Part shown: positions 1 through 9,992 of the stretch, in pieces
Position numbering within the stretch: position 1 is the stretch's first letter
Layout of the letters: every line of letters starts with the position of its first letter
Assembly (NCBI GenBank): GCA_016699445.1
Contig: CP064976.1
Span: 2,480,001-2,544,000, forward strand
Direction of reading: 5' to 3'
From: Deltaproteobacteria bacterium
GTDB lineage: Bacteria > UBA10199 > JACPAL01 > GCA-016699445
Length of the DNA stretch: 64,000 nucleotides
Program-made: the position numbers and the translations under genes
The notes under the pieces: model-generated
What the model saw: the letters and a program-made list of their open reading frames with translations, nothing else
Databases searched by the model: none
What the model was told of the DNA's origin: nothing

Positions 1-2444
1 ACCTTGATCAGATGGACAGAAACTTTGTCGAGCTGGAAAAGGATCCCACCAACAAAGAGCTTCTTTCAGCTATTTTTAGAACCATACATACCATTAAGGG
101 TACCTGCGGGTTTTTAGGATTTGGAAAGTTAGAATCCGTAGCTCATGTGGGCGAAAGTCTTTTGAGTAAACTTCGTGATGGGTCTCTCACTCTCAATCCC
201 GATTTTACGACGATCTTGCTGACCATGGTTGATGCTGTCCGTCAGATGCTTTCATCTATAGAATCCAGTGGAGCTGAAGGCGATGTAGATTATTCACTCT
301 TGGTTGAAAATTTGAATAAAGCTCAGCGAGGTGAACCTCTTAATCTCTCGGACTCTGCAAAACCAGAAGCTAAACCTGAAGTAAAACCTGAGGTTAAAGT
401 AACACCTCAAGAATCTGCCCCAGAAGTTAAAGCTGAGGTTAAGCCCGAAATTAAACCTGAAGTGATTGAGGCTAAAGTTGAAGTAAAAACTGAAATAGTA
501 CCTGAAGTACCGCCTCCGGTAGTAAAGATGGAAGAAGTTAAAATAGAGGTACCTAAAGCTCCCGAAAAACCAGCAGAACCCGTGAAGGCTCCAGAGCCTG
601 TTAAAGCTGCCGAACCAGTTAAGGCTGCCGAACCGGTGAAAACTCCGGAGCCAGCCAAAGCTTCAGGGCCGGCGCCAACACCATCACCATCACCATCTCG
701 AGGAGAAGCGAAAGCTGGAAGTTCTGTGGCGGATACAGCAATTCGTGTGGATGTGGGTCTTTTAGATAAGCTCATGAATCTTGTGGGTGAACTTGTTCTG
801 GCTCGAAATCAGATTTTACAATTTACAGCCAAACAAGAAGACTCGACATTTGTCGCCGCCTCTCAACGACTCAATCTGATTACAAGTGAGTTGCAAGAAG
901 GCGTCATGAAGACGCGCATGCAGCCTATTGGAAATATTTGGAGTAAATTTCCCCGCGTTGTTCGAGATCTAGCTACTATTTGTAAGAAAAAAATCCGTCT
1001 TCAAATGGAAGGCCAGGAAACTGAACTGGATAAAACCATCATCGAAGCTATCAAGGATCCTTTAACTCATTTGGTTAGAAATTCTGTCGATCATGGAATT
1101 GAAATGCCCGAAGAGCGGGCCGCTAAAGGAAAATCCGAAGAAGGTGTCATCTTGCTTCGAGCCTATCATGAGGGTGGTCAGGTCAATATTGAAATCTCTG
1201 ATAACGGTGGTGGTATCAGCCCTGAAAAAGTAAAACAAAAAGCTCTTCAAAAAGGTCTCATCACCGCAGAAGATGCAGCGCGTATGAGTGACCGTCTATT
1301 GGTAAATTTGATTTTCCTTCCCGGATTTTCCACTGCAGAAAAAGTCAGCAATATCTCAGGTCGCGGTGTGGGTATGGACGTGGTGAAAACCAATATCGAA
1401 AAAATTGGTGGTATGGTCGATATTCAAAGTAATCCCGGTGAAGGTACTACGATTAAAGTTAAAATTCCTCTTACGTTGGCAATTATTCCTGCTTTGATTG
1501 TCACCAGTGGTGGATGGAAATATGCGATTCCACAAGCCAGCTTGTTGGAACTGGTGCGTGTTGAAAATGAGCCAGGAAAAAAGAAAATCGAAAACATTCA
1601 AGGAGCTCCTGTTTATCGTTTGAGAGGTAAATTATTACCACTGGTCTATCTGCGTGAACAGTTGGGTGATTTTACAAAACCAAACGAAGAAAATGTGAAT
1701 ATCGTCGTCTTGCAAGCCGATGATCGTCATTTTGGTTTAGTGGTAGATGAAATTAACGACACTCAGGAAATCGTTGTCAAACCTGTCGGTAAACAACTCA
1801 AAGGTGTTCCTACATTTGCGGGTGCTACAATTATGGGTGATGGGCATGTGGCGTTGATTTTGGACATTATGGGTATTGCACAGAGAGCTAATCTTGTTTC
1901 TGAGCTGCATGATCATGCTATTCAGGACATGAATAGTACTCAGGTGAAAAGTTCAGATGTTAAATCGATGTTACTTTTTGCCAGTCGTGACAACGGTCGT
2001 ATGGCCGTTAATCTTTCCGAAGTCGCTCGATTGGAAAAGTTTGATAACAAAGAAATTGAACGTGCTGGTGATCAGGAAGTTATCCAGTATCGTGGTGAAA
2101 TCATGTCGCTGATTCGGGTGTCTTCTGTGATTCCTGAAAGACGACGTGTCCCTCGTGATGCCGAAGCTATTATTAAAAATGTCGGTGATTCTATTCAGGT
2201 CGTTGTCTATTCGCAAAATGGAAAAAATGTCGGGATCGTGATTGATAAGGTTTTGGATATTGTCGAAACCGATGAAGCTATTCAAGAAAGTGGCTCTCGC
2301 AAAGGTATTGCGGGTACTGTTGTGATTCAGGAGCGCATTACAGAAATTTTAGACATTCCGCGCGCGATCGATCTCTATCATCAAAAAATTCATCTGAATA
2401 AAACAGAAGAGCCTTTAGCTAAGGAGGAATCCTATGTCTCATGA
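1..2444 (+). CDS. cheA: Chemotaxis histidine kinase CheA (5' end outside window)
   Basis: Sensor kinase of the chemotaxis array; it autophosphorylates on a His in the Hpt domain and passes phosphate to CheY and CheB. The frame is open from the window edge, so the start lies upstream; the first in-window ATG at 12 is internal to the Hpt domain. Counting from that ATG, phospho-acceptor His26 sits in IHTIKGTCGF. Residues about 108-240 are a low-complexity Glu/Lys/Pro/Ala linker, then a dimerisation helix pair (LLDKLMNLVGELVLARNQ). The ATPase domain shows the N box (RNSVDHGIE), DNGGGIS and GRGVGMDVV. Two CheW-like domains follow (about residues 490-620 and 650-790) where most CheA proteins have one. 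It overlaps cheW by 11 bases. Confidence 0.96.
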   Translation, partial: LDQMDRNFVELEKDPTNKELLSAIFRTIHTIKGTCGFLGFGKLESVAHVGESLLSKLRDGSLTLNPDFTTILLTMVDAVRQMLSSIESSGAEGDVDYSLLVENLNKAQRGEPLNLSDSAKPEAKPEVKPEVKVTPQESAPEVKAEVKPEIKPEVIEAKVEVKTEIVPEVPPPVVKMEEVKIEVPKAPEKPAEPVKAPEPVKAAEPVKAAEPVKTPEPAKASGPAPTPSPSPSRGEAKAGSSVADTAIRVDVGLLDKLMNLVGELVLARNQILQFTAKQEDSTFVAASQRLNLITSELQEGVMKTRMQPIGNIWSKFPRVVRDLATICKKKIRLQMEGQETELDKTIIEAIKDPLTHLVRNSVDHGIEMPEERAAKGKSEEGVILLRAYHEGGQVNIEISDNGGGISPEKVKQKALQKGLITAEDAARMSDRLLVNLIFLPGFSTAEKVSNISGRGVGMDVVKTNIEKIGGMVDIQSNPGEGTTIKVKIPLTLAIIPALIVTSGGWKYAIPQASLLELVRVENEPGKKKIENIQGAPVYRLRGKLLPLVYLREQLGDFTKPNEENVNIVVLQADDRHFGLVVDEINDTQEIVVKPVGKQLKGVPTFAGATIMGDGHVALILDIMGIAQRANLVSELHDHAIQDMNSTQVKSSDVKSMLLFASRDNGRMAVNLSEVARLEKFDNKEIERAGDQEVIQYRGEIMSLIRVSSVIPERRRVPRDAEAIIKNVGDSIQVVVYSQNGKNVGIVIDKVLDIVETDEAIQESGSRKGIAGTVVIQERITEILDIPRAIDLYHQKIHLNKTEEPLAKEESYVS

Positions 2445-2871
2445 GCAACTCTACAGCACTTTTGCACTGGGTGAACATTACTTCGGTGTGGATGTGAACA
2501 AGGTTCAGGAAATTATCCGTTATCAAAATATGACCCCCGTACCCTTGGCAGAGCATGTCATCCGTGGATTGATAAATCTCAGAGGTCAGATTGTGACGGC
2601 CATGGATTTGAGACGTCGCATGGAAATGGACGATCTGCCTGAAGGTAAAAAGTCCATGAATGTCGTGATTCGCACCGATGATGGAGCCATTAGTCTTTTG
2701 GTAGATGAAATCGGAGACGTGATCAGTGTGGATGATCAGACCTTTGAGGAATGTCCTGAAACTCTTAAAGGTGTGGCTCGTGATTTGATCAAAGGGGCCT
2801 ACAAATTAGAAAATAAATTATTGCTGATTTTAGACACACAAAAAGTCTGTCAGCTAAATACAGTACAATAA
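2434..2871 (+). CDS. cheW: Chemotaxis coupling protein CheW
   Basis: Adaptor of 145 residues linking receptors to CheA in the cytoplasmic signalling array. One CheW domain covers nearly the whole length, with the typical core (VPLAEHVIRGLINLRGQIV, then LLVDEIGDVISV). The start ATG at 2434 lies inside the 3' end of cheA and has a strong Shine-Dalgarno AAGGAGG at 2421-2427, so translational coupling with cheA is likely. The next gene, a receptor, starts 12 bases after the stop. Confidence 0.96.
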   Translation: MSHEQLYSTFALGEHYFGVDVNKVQEIIRYQNMTPVPLAEHVIRGLINLRGQIVTAMDLRRRMEMDDLPEGKKSMNVVIRTDDGAISLLVDEIGDVISVDDQTFEECPETLKGVARDLIKGAYKLENKLLLILDTQKVCQLNTVQ

Positions 2872-2882
2872 AAGGGGATTTT

Positions 2883-4309
2883 ATGAATACGAGCTCATGG
2901 TCAATTAAGAAAAAAATGGGATCCACAATGACTGTGGTTATTTCTGTGATGGTTTTGATGGGTGCAATGATAGGCCTGTCTTTTTTCAAGTTTAATTCAG
3001 GAGTTTCAAGATTGGAAAAAGGTGTGGACGAGATGAATGCTGTCAAAGATCTCCAGCTGCAAGTGTCGAATATATGGCAATATCTCACTGATGCTTCATT
3101 GGTTCAAGATGGGGAAGGTCTCAAAGAAGCCAAAAAGTCATGGAAGAAGCTAATAAAAATATTGCCGTTCTGATCGAGTTTAATCGTGATGATGCTCAGG
3201 GTTTAGAAAAAGTGAAGGCGATAGAAGCCTCATTGCCTAAAATGTTTCATATCGGAGAAGAGATGAGCAAGGCCTATGAAGTTTCCAAGTCTGAAGGGGA
3301 TAAGGTCATGGGTGAGTTTGATGCGGCTGGATCTAAAGTCATCGAATCTCTTGAGCCATTAGCACAAAAAGAAGATCAGGATTCTGTTCAGGTAAAAAAT
3401 GATATGCATCATGTGATTGTCGGTTTTGGAACTGCTTTGGGCCTTCTTTCTTTAGGAGCTATTACTTTCTTATCGATAGTTTTAAAAGCACTCTCCAATC
3501 AGATTTCACAACCTTTGGATGAAGCCTGGAATTATTTAGCCACAGCCTCTCATGATCTTGTGTCTGTGAGTGGAACTCTCAATGTGAATGCTGAAGACAC
3601 GGCGAATCGAGCGAATATGGTCTCAGCGGCTTCTGAGCAAATCAGTAAAAATATTCAGACTATATCGACGAGTCTGGATCAGATGAATCAGGCTGTTCAC
3701 GAAATTTCACAAAGCACAGCACAAGGAAACCAAGTAGTGAATGAAGCTGTACGGTCTGTTCAGGAAACTAATCAGAAAATTTCAAAATTAGGAGAAAGCA
3801 GTGAAGAAATTGGCAATGTCGTCAAAGTGATCACATCGATTGCTGAACAAACTAATCTTTTAGCTCTCAATGCGACCATTGAAGCGGCTCGTGCAGGTGA
3901 AGCAGGAAAAGGCTTTGCGGTTGTGGCCAATGAAGTGAAAGAACTCGCTAAACAAACAGCTAAAGCCACTGAAGAAATTAGCCAAAAAATTAATTTAATA
4001 CAGACGGATTCCCAAGTGGCTGTCAAATCCATGGAAGATATCAGTCGTGTGATCAATCAGGTCCATGACCTGCAAAATACTATTGCCAGTGCTATTGAAG
4101 AACAAAGTGCCACCACCAGTGAAATGACTCGCAATGTGAGCGAAGCGGCAACAGGTAGCAATGAAATCGCTCAAAATATCGTGAGTGTTGCTGTCTCGGC
4201 TCAAAAGACTTCTCAAGGAGCTGGTGAAACCAAGAGAGTGTCTGATTCATTACCCCGAATATCTGATAAGATTCGGTCTTTAGTACAGGGTGCAGCTGTA
4301 AACATTTAA
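2883..4309 (+). CDS. Methyl-accepting chemotaxis protein 1 (one frameshift)
   Basis: Transmembrane chemoreceptor, about 475 residues when restored. The N-terminus has a short cytoplasmic stretch, TM1 (about residues 16-35), a periplasmic helical sensor domain of roughly 140 residues, TM2 (about 178-200) and a long coiled-coil signalling domain. The hairpin tip carries the receptor hallmark (EQTNLLALNATIEAARAGE). The frame breaks in the A5 run at 3132-3136; one more A gives an unbroken reading (EAKKVMEEANKNIAVL). It is the first of three tandem paralogues, which share very similar signalling domains and differ in their sensor regions. The ligand cannot be told from sequence. No CheR-binding pentapeptide is seen at the C-terminus. 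Confidence 0.93.
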
Positions 4310-4321
4310 ACAGGAGACGTC

Positions 4322-5782
4322 ATGCTCAGTTTTTTAAGCAATATGCCTATTAAAAAGAAGTTGATGCTGCAGCTGAGCATTTTGTTGATGGGAGTGCTTG
4401 TCATTGGTGGCGTCACAGCAAAAACTTTCAATCATGTCAAAGTGACAGGTCCTGTTTACACACAAATTATTTTGGGAAAAGATCTTTTGGCTGATATTTT
4501 GCCACCTCCTGAATACATTATTGAAAGTTATCTCACAGCACATCTCATGCAGAATGAGACAAATAATGATAAGTTGAATCAACTCAAAGACAAGATGGAT
4601 CAGCTTCAAAAAGACTATGAATCGCGTCATCAGTATTGGGCTGAAAATCCTACCAGTGAGAAAATTAACGAATTAATTCTTGAAAAGTCCTATAAGCCCG
4701 CTGAAGCTTTTTTTAAAAACTATCATGCTGATTTTCTTCCAGCACTTCTTGAAAATGACAGAGTGAAATCACGAGAAATTTTAAATGGAGAAATGACATT
4801 AAACTACGAAGAGCATCGAGCTCGTGTAGATGAATTGGTTAAAGTCTCGACCGATTGGGTGAGTGGGGTGGAACAGGGGGCTAAAGATACGATTAAAGGG
4901 GATCTGTGGATACTATTTACAACAGCTGCCATTTTGTTATCGGTTATCATCGCCTTTGCCTTCATGATCAGAGGTCAAGTATCACAGAATATCGATAAAA
5001 TCTTTGCTGTGGTAAACACTGTTTTTGGATCTTCTCAAACTTTAAACAATATCAGTCAGCAGATGAGCTCCAATTCAGAAGAAACGTCAACTCAAGCCAA
5101 TGTCGTCTCGGCAGCAGCTGAAGAAGTGAGTAAAAATGTCAACACCGTCGCTACAGGTGTTGAACAAATGAACCAGGCTGTCCGTGAAATTTCTCAAAGC
5201 ACCAGTCAGGGAAATCAAGTGGTCACCATGGCTGTGAATACGGTTCAAGAAACGAATCAAACAATTTTGAAATTGGGAAGTAGTAGTGAGGAAATTGGGA
5301 ATGTTTTAAAAGTGATTACTTCGATTGCTGAACAAACCAATTTGCTAGCCCTTAATGCCACCATTGAAGCCGCTCGTGCAGGTGAAGCTGGTAAGGGTTT
5401 TGCGGTAGTGGCAAACGAAGTCAAAGAGCTCGCCAAACAAACAGCTAAAGCTACAGAAGAAATTGGTCACAAAATAATGGTGATTCAGACAGACTCGCAA
5501 GCTGCCGTTAAAGCTATGGAAGAGATCAGCAAAGTGATTAATCAAATTCATGATCTGCAAAATACTGTGGCCAGTGCTATTGAAGAACAAAGTGCCACTA
5601 CCAATGAAATGGCTCGCAATGTTCAGGAGGCCGCTCAAGGTAGTAAAGATATTGCTCAAAATATTACCGGTGTGGCTCAGGCTGCACAAAATACAACTAT
5701 TGGAGCGGATGAAACTCAACGATCAGCCTCTGAACTCTCTCATATGGCCGATCAACTCAAAGTCGCCTTAGCGACATTTTGA
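4322..5782 (+). CDS. Methyl-accepting chemotaxis protein 2
   Basis: Intact chemoreceptor of 486 residues, starting at ATG 4322 behind AGGAG (4313-4317). It has TM1 (about residues 14-32), a periplasmic helical domain of about 160 residues, TM2 (WILFTTAAILLSVIIAFAFM, about 195-215) and the cytoplasmic signalling coiled coil. Its hairpin tip is almost identical to those of the receptors before and after it. Its unbroken frame is a useful template for repairing its two frameshifted neighbours. It lies 12 bases after receptor 1. Confidence 0.96.
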   Translation: MLSFLSNMPIKKKLMLQLSILLMGVLVIGGVTAKTFNHVKVTGPVYTQIILGKDLLADILPPPEYIIESYLTAHLMQNETNNDKLNQLKDKMDQLQKDYESRHQYWAENPTSEKINELILEKSYKPAEAFFKNYHADFLPALLENDRVKSREILNGEMTLNYEEHRARVDELVKVSTDWVSGVEQGAKDTIKGDLWILFTTAAILLSVIIAFAFMIRGQVSQNIDKIFAVVNTVFGSSQTLNNISQQMSSNSEETSTQANVVSAAAEEVSKNVNTVATGVEQMNQAVREISQSTSQGNQVVTMAVNTVQETNQTILKLGSSSEEIGNVLKVITSIAEQTNLLALNATIEAARAGEAGKGFAVVANEVKELAKQTAKATEEIGHKIMVIQTDSQAAVKAMEEISKVINQIHDLQNTVASAIEEQSATTNEMARNVQEAAQGSKDIAQNITGVAQAAQNTTIGADETQRSASELSHMADQLKVALATF

Positions 5783-5793
5783 TAGGGGAAATT

Positions 5794-7240
5794 ATGGATC
5801 TCAACAGAATGACAATTCAGAAAAAATAAATCTTCTGAATGCCTTTCTTTTTATCTCCTGTTTGCTGGTGGGAGGGATTGGGTACAAAGGGCTCCATGAC
5901 CTCAATAATGACATTCGCCACTTAGGACAAGTGGACATGCAAGCTGTGCGCAACATGACTTTAGTGGATATGATGCATGATGGGTTGAGGGCTGTTGTTT
6001 ATAAGTCAATCATCGCTTCTCAGACTGGCAATCAAGAGATGAAGACGGAAGCTCGAGATGAAATTAAAGAGTTTTCAGAAAATATGAATGTGTATTTGAA
6101 AACCTTGAATGATCTTCCTTTGGATCAAAAAATTAAAAAAGAGATTCAAGAATCCAAGCCCGTCGTCGATAATTATACACAAAATGCCACAAAGCTGGTC
6201 GCACTTGCTTTGGATGAAGGGTCTTCGCAGGCTTTGGCCAATATTGAACCTTTTGATAAAGCTTTTGGCGAATTAGAAGTAAAATTGGGTCAGCTCGGAG
6301 AAGAGATTGAAAAGGGTGCTGAGGAATCTTCGCTAACTTCTATTGAAGAAGGTAGCAATTACAACCTCGTCTCCATAGCTCTTCTCTCCATTGTCTCTAT
6401 CTTAAGTGCAGGTCTGTGGTTTTTTATCAATCGTGATATCAAATCGCCCATCGATGCCATGATAAAAATTTCTCAGGATGTCGCAAATGCTTCCCAACAA
6501 CTGACATCGGTGAGCCATCAAATGAGTAGCAGTTCGGAAGAAACATCATCTCAAGCCCGTGTGGTCTCTTCAGCAGCCGAACTGGTGAATAAGAATATTC
6601 AAACAGTGGCTACAGGATGGAACAAATGAATATGGCTGTTCAGGAGATCTCAAAGAGTACCAGCCAAGGAAATGCGGTTGTCAGTAATGCTGTGCAAACG
6701 GTTCAAGAAACAAACAAAGCCATCGCTAAATTAGGTGATAGCAGTGAACAAATTGGAAACGTTGTAAAAGTCATCACGTCAATTGCAGAACAGACAAACT
6801 TGCTTGCACTCAATGCCACCATTGAAGCGGCCCGTGCAGGTGAAGCCGGTAAAGGTTTTGCTGTCGTGGCCAATGAAGTGAAAGAGCTAGCGAAACAAAC
6901 TTCTAAATCGACTGAAGAAATTAGTCAGAAGATTTCAATGATCCAAAATGACACCCAAGTGGCGATCAAGTCGATTGAAGAAATCAGTCAGATTATTTCT
7001 CAAATTAATGATCTTCAACACACAGTAGCCAGTGCCATTGAAGAACAAAGTGCGACTACAAGCGAAATTAGCCGCAGTGTCAGTGAAGCGGCCAAAGGTA
7101 GTGATGAAATTACGCAAAATATTACGGGTGTGGCCCAGGCTGCACAAAATACAAATACGGGTGCTAATGAAACCCAAAATTCAGCCTCTGAACTTTCCAA
7201 GATGGCTATTGAATTGAGATTGTCTGTAAGTCACTTTTAA
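5794..7240 (+). CDS. Methyl-accepting chemotaxis protein 3 (two frameshifts)
   Basis: Third tandem chemoreceptor, about 482 residues when restored. I take the start as ATG 5794, preceded by AGGGGAA. The frame stops after 11 codons in the A6 run at 5821-5826; one more A opens it into the expected N-terminus and TM1 (MDLNRMTIQKKINLLNAFLF, then SCLLVGG). A second single-base loss at GG 6615-6616 breaks the signalling domain at a point where receptor 2 reads VATGVEQMNQAV and the restored frame reads VATGMEQMNMAV. TM2 is near residues 190-212. Without the first repair the gene seems to begin at 5862 with no TM1. Confidence 0.92.
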
Positions 7241-7252
7241 AAAGGAGTTTTT

Positions 7253-7621
7253 ATGAGAGCTCTTGCCATTGATGATAACCCTGGAATCCTGATGCTTCTA
7301 TCAGACATTCTTGCCGATATGAATGTGGAGGTTACTGAAGCCACTGATTGTCAAATGGGTTGGGAGATTATTGAAACAGAAACTCCCTTTGATGTCGTAC
7401 TCATTGACTGGATGACACCACGCATGTCTGGATTAGAGCTTCTCAAACTCATCCGGAGCAATGCGCGTTATAAAGATGTCGTTCTTTTGATGGTGACTGG
7501 TTTGACAGAAGTCGATGAAGTTTCACAAGCTCTTCAGTCTGGAGCCAATGAATATCTAATGAAACCTTTCACGAAAGAAATGCTCGAAGATAAATTAAAA
7601 TTATGTGGGGTACCCTTATGA
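7253..7621 (+). CDS. CheY-like single-domain response regulator (first copy)
   Basis: Receiver domain of 122 residues with no output domain. The acidic pair Asp7-Asp8, phospho-acceptor Asp52 (VVLIDWMTP), the switch Thr in LLMVTGL and the conserved Lys in YLMKPF are all visible. Start ATG 7253 follows AAGGAG. It lies directly after the receptors, and its stop overlaps the next regulator's start (ATGA at 7618-7621), so the two are probably made together. Whether it drives the flagellar motor or acts as a phosphate sink cannot be decided here. Confidence 0.94.
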   Translation: MRALAIDDNPGILMLLSDILADMNVEVTEATDCQMGWEIIETETPFDVVLIDWMTPRMSGLELLKLIRSNARYKDVVLLMVTGLTEVDEVSQALQSGANEYLMKPFTKEMLEDKLKLCGVPL

Positions 7622-8016
7622 GTCTACATGCCATAATCATCGATGATGCACGTTCTGTACGCATGATTTTAAAAAAAATGATGGTGGAGCTGGGTTTTAC
7701 CGTTGAAGAAGCTGAAGACGGTAAAAAGGCTCTTGAAATTCTTGTCCAGAATGGTCCGGCGGATGTGGCACTTGTAGATTGGAATATGCCTGTCATGAAT
7801 GGTTTTGAGTTTATCCAGGAAGTCAGAAAACAATCCATCTATGATGAAATGAAAATCATGATGGTCACTACTGAATCAGAGCTGGTCCGTATGATTGCAG
7901 CTCTGGAAGCCGGAGCCAATGAGTATGTGATGAAGCCCTTCACCAAGGACATCATCGTCGAAAAACTGACAATCATGGGGTTGATTAACAATGAAAACGC
8001 GAGTGCTGCTCATTGA
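7618..8016 (+). CDS. CheY-like single-domain response regulator (second copy)
   Basis: Receiver domain of about 132 residues with Asp9-Asp10, phospho-acceptor Asp54 (VALVDWNMP), the Thr in MMVTTE and Lys in YVMKPF. I start it at ATG 7618, which overlaps the previous stop as ATGA; an upstream in-frame ATG at 7603 lies inside the previous gene. It overlaps cheB by 26 bases, a sign of tight coupling. It is related to, but clearly different from, the regulators at 7253 and 10458. Confidence 0.94.
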   Translation: MSLHAIIIDDARSVRMILKKMMVELGFTVEEAEDGKKALEILVQNGPADVALVDWNMPVMNGFEFIQEVRKQSIYDEMKIMMVTTESELVRMIAALEAGANEYVMKPFTKDIIVEKLTIMGLINNENASAAH

Positions 8017-9070
8017 TGATTCAGTCGTTGTCCGAAAAATCGTGGGAGATGCTGTCTCATCGCATCCTGATTTAGAAGTTGTCGGAAAAGCGGCTAATGG
8101 AAAACTAGGTCTCGAGATGATTCCTCAGGTGAATCCTGATGTGATTGTTCTCGATGTCGAGATGCCTGAGATGGATGGCATTACCACTCTTAGAGAAATC
8201 AGAAAAATTTATAAAAATCCAAAAGTGATTATGTTTAGCACTCTGACTCAACGAGGAGCTGATATCACCTTGGAAGCTTTGTCTATTGGTGCTGTTGACT
8301 ATTTTGCTAAACCGACCAATCTGAGCAATGTTGAAGAAGTCACAAAATATTTAAAAGATGGTCTGGTTCAAAAAATAAAATTTTTAGGACCTACTGGAAA
8401 AAATGAATTGCTCACAGCTTTTCACCATCCTCCACAAACCAGTAATGCTCTGAAATCAGCTCCTGTTGTCAGCAGTACCACAGCACAAAAAGTAGAAATT
8501 GTTGCTATTGGTACGTCTACGGGGGGGCCTAATGCTTTGGGAAGTATTTTCCCCAATATTCCAGAAAAATTTCCAGTGCCGATTGTGATTGTTCAACACA
8601 TGCCACCGGTTTTTACGAAACATTTAGCGGATCGTCTGAATTCAAAATCAAAAGTACGTGTTTATGAAGGAACAGAAGGCGCTATTTTGAAACCAGGTGA
8701 AGCTTGGATTGCCCCGGGCGATTTTCACATGACAGTCAAAAAAGAAGGGCTGAACTATGTTCTTCATCTCAATCAGCAGCCCCCTGAAAATTCATGCCGA
8801 CCAGCCGTGGATGTGTTGTTTCGTTCAGTGGCTGAAGCTTATGGCCAATCAGCCTTGGGTATTGTTTTAACGGGGATGGGACAGGATGGATTTAGAGGTT
8901 GTGAAAATCTCACTCATGTGGGTTCACGTGCTATTGTTCAAGATGAAGCTTCAAGTGTCGTGTGGGGAATGCCTGGGTTTGTCGCTAAAGCAGGATTAGC
9001 CGAAAAGGTGTTGCCCCTAGATCAGATTATTCCAGAAGTCGTAAGACGTGTCTCTTATGGGAGACTATAA
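7991..9070 (+). CDS. cheB: Protein-glutamate methylesterase CheB
   Basis: Adaptation enzyme of 359 residues that removes methyl groups from receptors, and may deamidate Gln, when phosphorylated by CheA. The N-terminal receiver has Asp9-Asp10 and phospho-acceptor Asp55 (VIVLDVEMPEMDG). After a linker, the esterase domain (about residues 165-355) shows the catalytic Ser (AIGTSTGGPNALG), the His (VQHMPPVFTKHLADRL) and the Asp (LTGMGQDGF). The start ATG at 7991 lies inside the end of the preceding regulator gene, and cheR follows nine bases after the stop. The paired cheB-cheR completes the adaptation branch. Confidence 0.97.
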   Translation: MKTRVLLIDDSVVVRKIVGDAVSSHPDLEVVGKAANGKLGLEMIPQVNPDVIVLDVEMPEMDGITTLREIRKIYKNPKVIMFSTLTQRGADITLEALSIGAVDYFAKPTNLSNVEEVTKYLKDGLVQKIKFLGPTGKNELLTAFHHPPQTSNALKSAPVVSSTTAQKVEIVAIGTSTGGPNALGSIFPNIPEKFPVPIVIVQHMPPVFTKHLADRLNSKSKVRVYEGTEGAILKPGEAWIAPGDFHMTVKKEGLNYVLHLNQQPPENSCRPAVDVLFRSVAEAYGQSALGIVLTGMGQDGFRGCENLTHVGSRAIVQDEASSVVWGMPGFVAKAGLAEKVLPLDQIIPEVVRRVSYGRL

Positions 9071-9079
9071 GGTAACTCT

Positions 9080-9910
9080 ATGACTATTAGTTCTACAGAT
9101 TTTGATTTTGTTCGAAATTATGTGAAGAGTAAATCGGCTATTACTCTGGAAGCAGGTAAGGAGTATCTTGTCGAAACTCGTTTGAGTTCTATTATTGTTT
9201 CAGAAGGTCTCAAAGATATTTCAGATCTTGTCATAAAGATGAAAGAAAGGGCTGACAGTCCTTTGCATGCCAGAGTGTTGGATGCGATGACGACTAATGA
9301 AACTTTCTTCTTCAGAGACATCACTCCTTTTGAAGTTTTGAAAAAAGAAGTCATTCCCGATTTGCTCTCCCGTCGTTCTCCCAATGGTCCCTTAAATATC
9401 TGGTGTGCGGCTTCTTCTAGTGGTCAGGAGCCATATACGATTTCAATGGTGATTGCCGACAATTTCCCATCACTTAAGACACCGGGCTGCCTGACATTTA
9501 TTGCCAGTGATATTTCTCAGCAGATGTTAGCCAAAGCCAAGTCAGGACTTTATACTCAGCTAGAAGTTAACCGAGGTCTTCCCGCGGCTTTGTTAGTGAA
9601 ACATTTTACAAAAGTAGGTCTGGACTGGCAGATTAAAGACGAAATCAAACGTATGGTGGACTACCGCATGATTAACCTCTCCACGACGTTTCCTTCTTTG
9701 CCCCAGATGGATATTATTTTTATCAGAAATGTTCTGATTTATTTTGAAGTCGAAGTTAAAAAGAAAATTCTGGAACAAATTCGAAAAGTTATGAAGCCAG
9801 ACGCCTACCTCTTTTTGGGAGGCTCTGAGACGACTTTTAATCTGGATGATAATTTTGAACGTTGTGACTTGAATAAAACAGTCGCGTATCGACTAAAGAA
9901 ACCAAAATAG
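9080..9910 (+). CDS. cheR: Chemotaxis methyltransferase CheR
   Basis: SAM-dependent methyltransferase of 276 residues that methylates receptor glutamates. It has the helical N-terminal domain with MTTNETFFFRD, then the SAM-binding fold (NIWCAASSSGQEPYTISMV), TFIASDIS and the later IIFIRNVLIYF segment. Start ATG 9080 follows the cheB stop by nine bases. The 82 bases after its stop hold no gene; ends there can pair (GGGATC with GATCCC), which is too weak to call a terminator. Confidence 0.97.
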   Translation: MTISSTDFDFVRNYVKSKSAITLEAGKEYLVETRLSSIIVSEGLKDISDLVIKMKERADSPLHARVLDAMTTNETFFFRDITPFEVLKKEVIPDLLSRRSPNGPLNIWCAASSSGQEPYTISMVIADNFPSLKTPGCLTFIASDISQQMLAKAKSGLYTQLEVNRGLPAALLVKHFTKVGLDWQIKDEIKRMVDYRMINLSTTFPSLPQMDIIFIRNVLIYFEVEVKKKILEQIRKVMKPDAYLFLGGSETTFNLDDNFERCDLNKTVAYRLKKPK

Positions 9911-9992
9911 AGGGAAAAAGAAAACGGGATCTCAAGTAATGACGGTTAGTTGACGTTGAGAAGGGTGTGATCCCTTAATTCAAGGAGTTATT

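Noticed and set aside
407..775. Antisense reading frame rich in Thr, Ser and Gly across cheA
   Set aside because: It is a by-product of the repetitive Glu/Lys/Pro/Ala linker codons on the other strand.
9911..9992. Terminator between cheR and the cheX-like gene
   Set aside because: Only a short GGGATC/GATCCC pairing over a long loop, with no T run; the downstream gene has a good ribosome binding site and fits the same operon.
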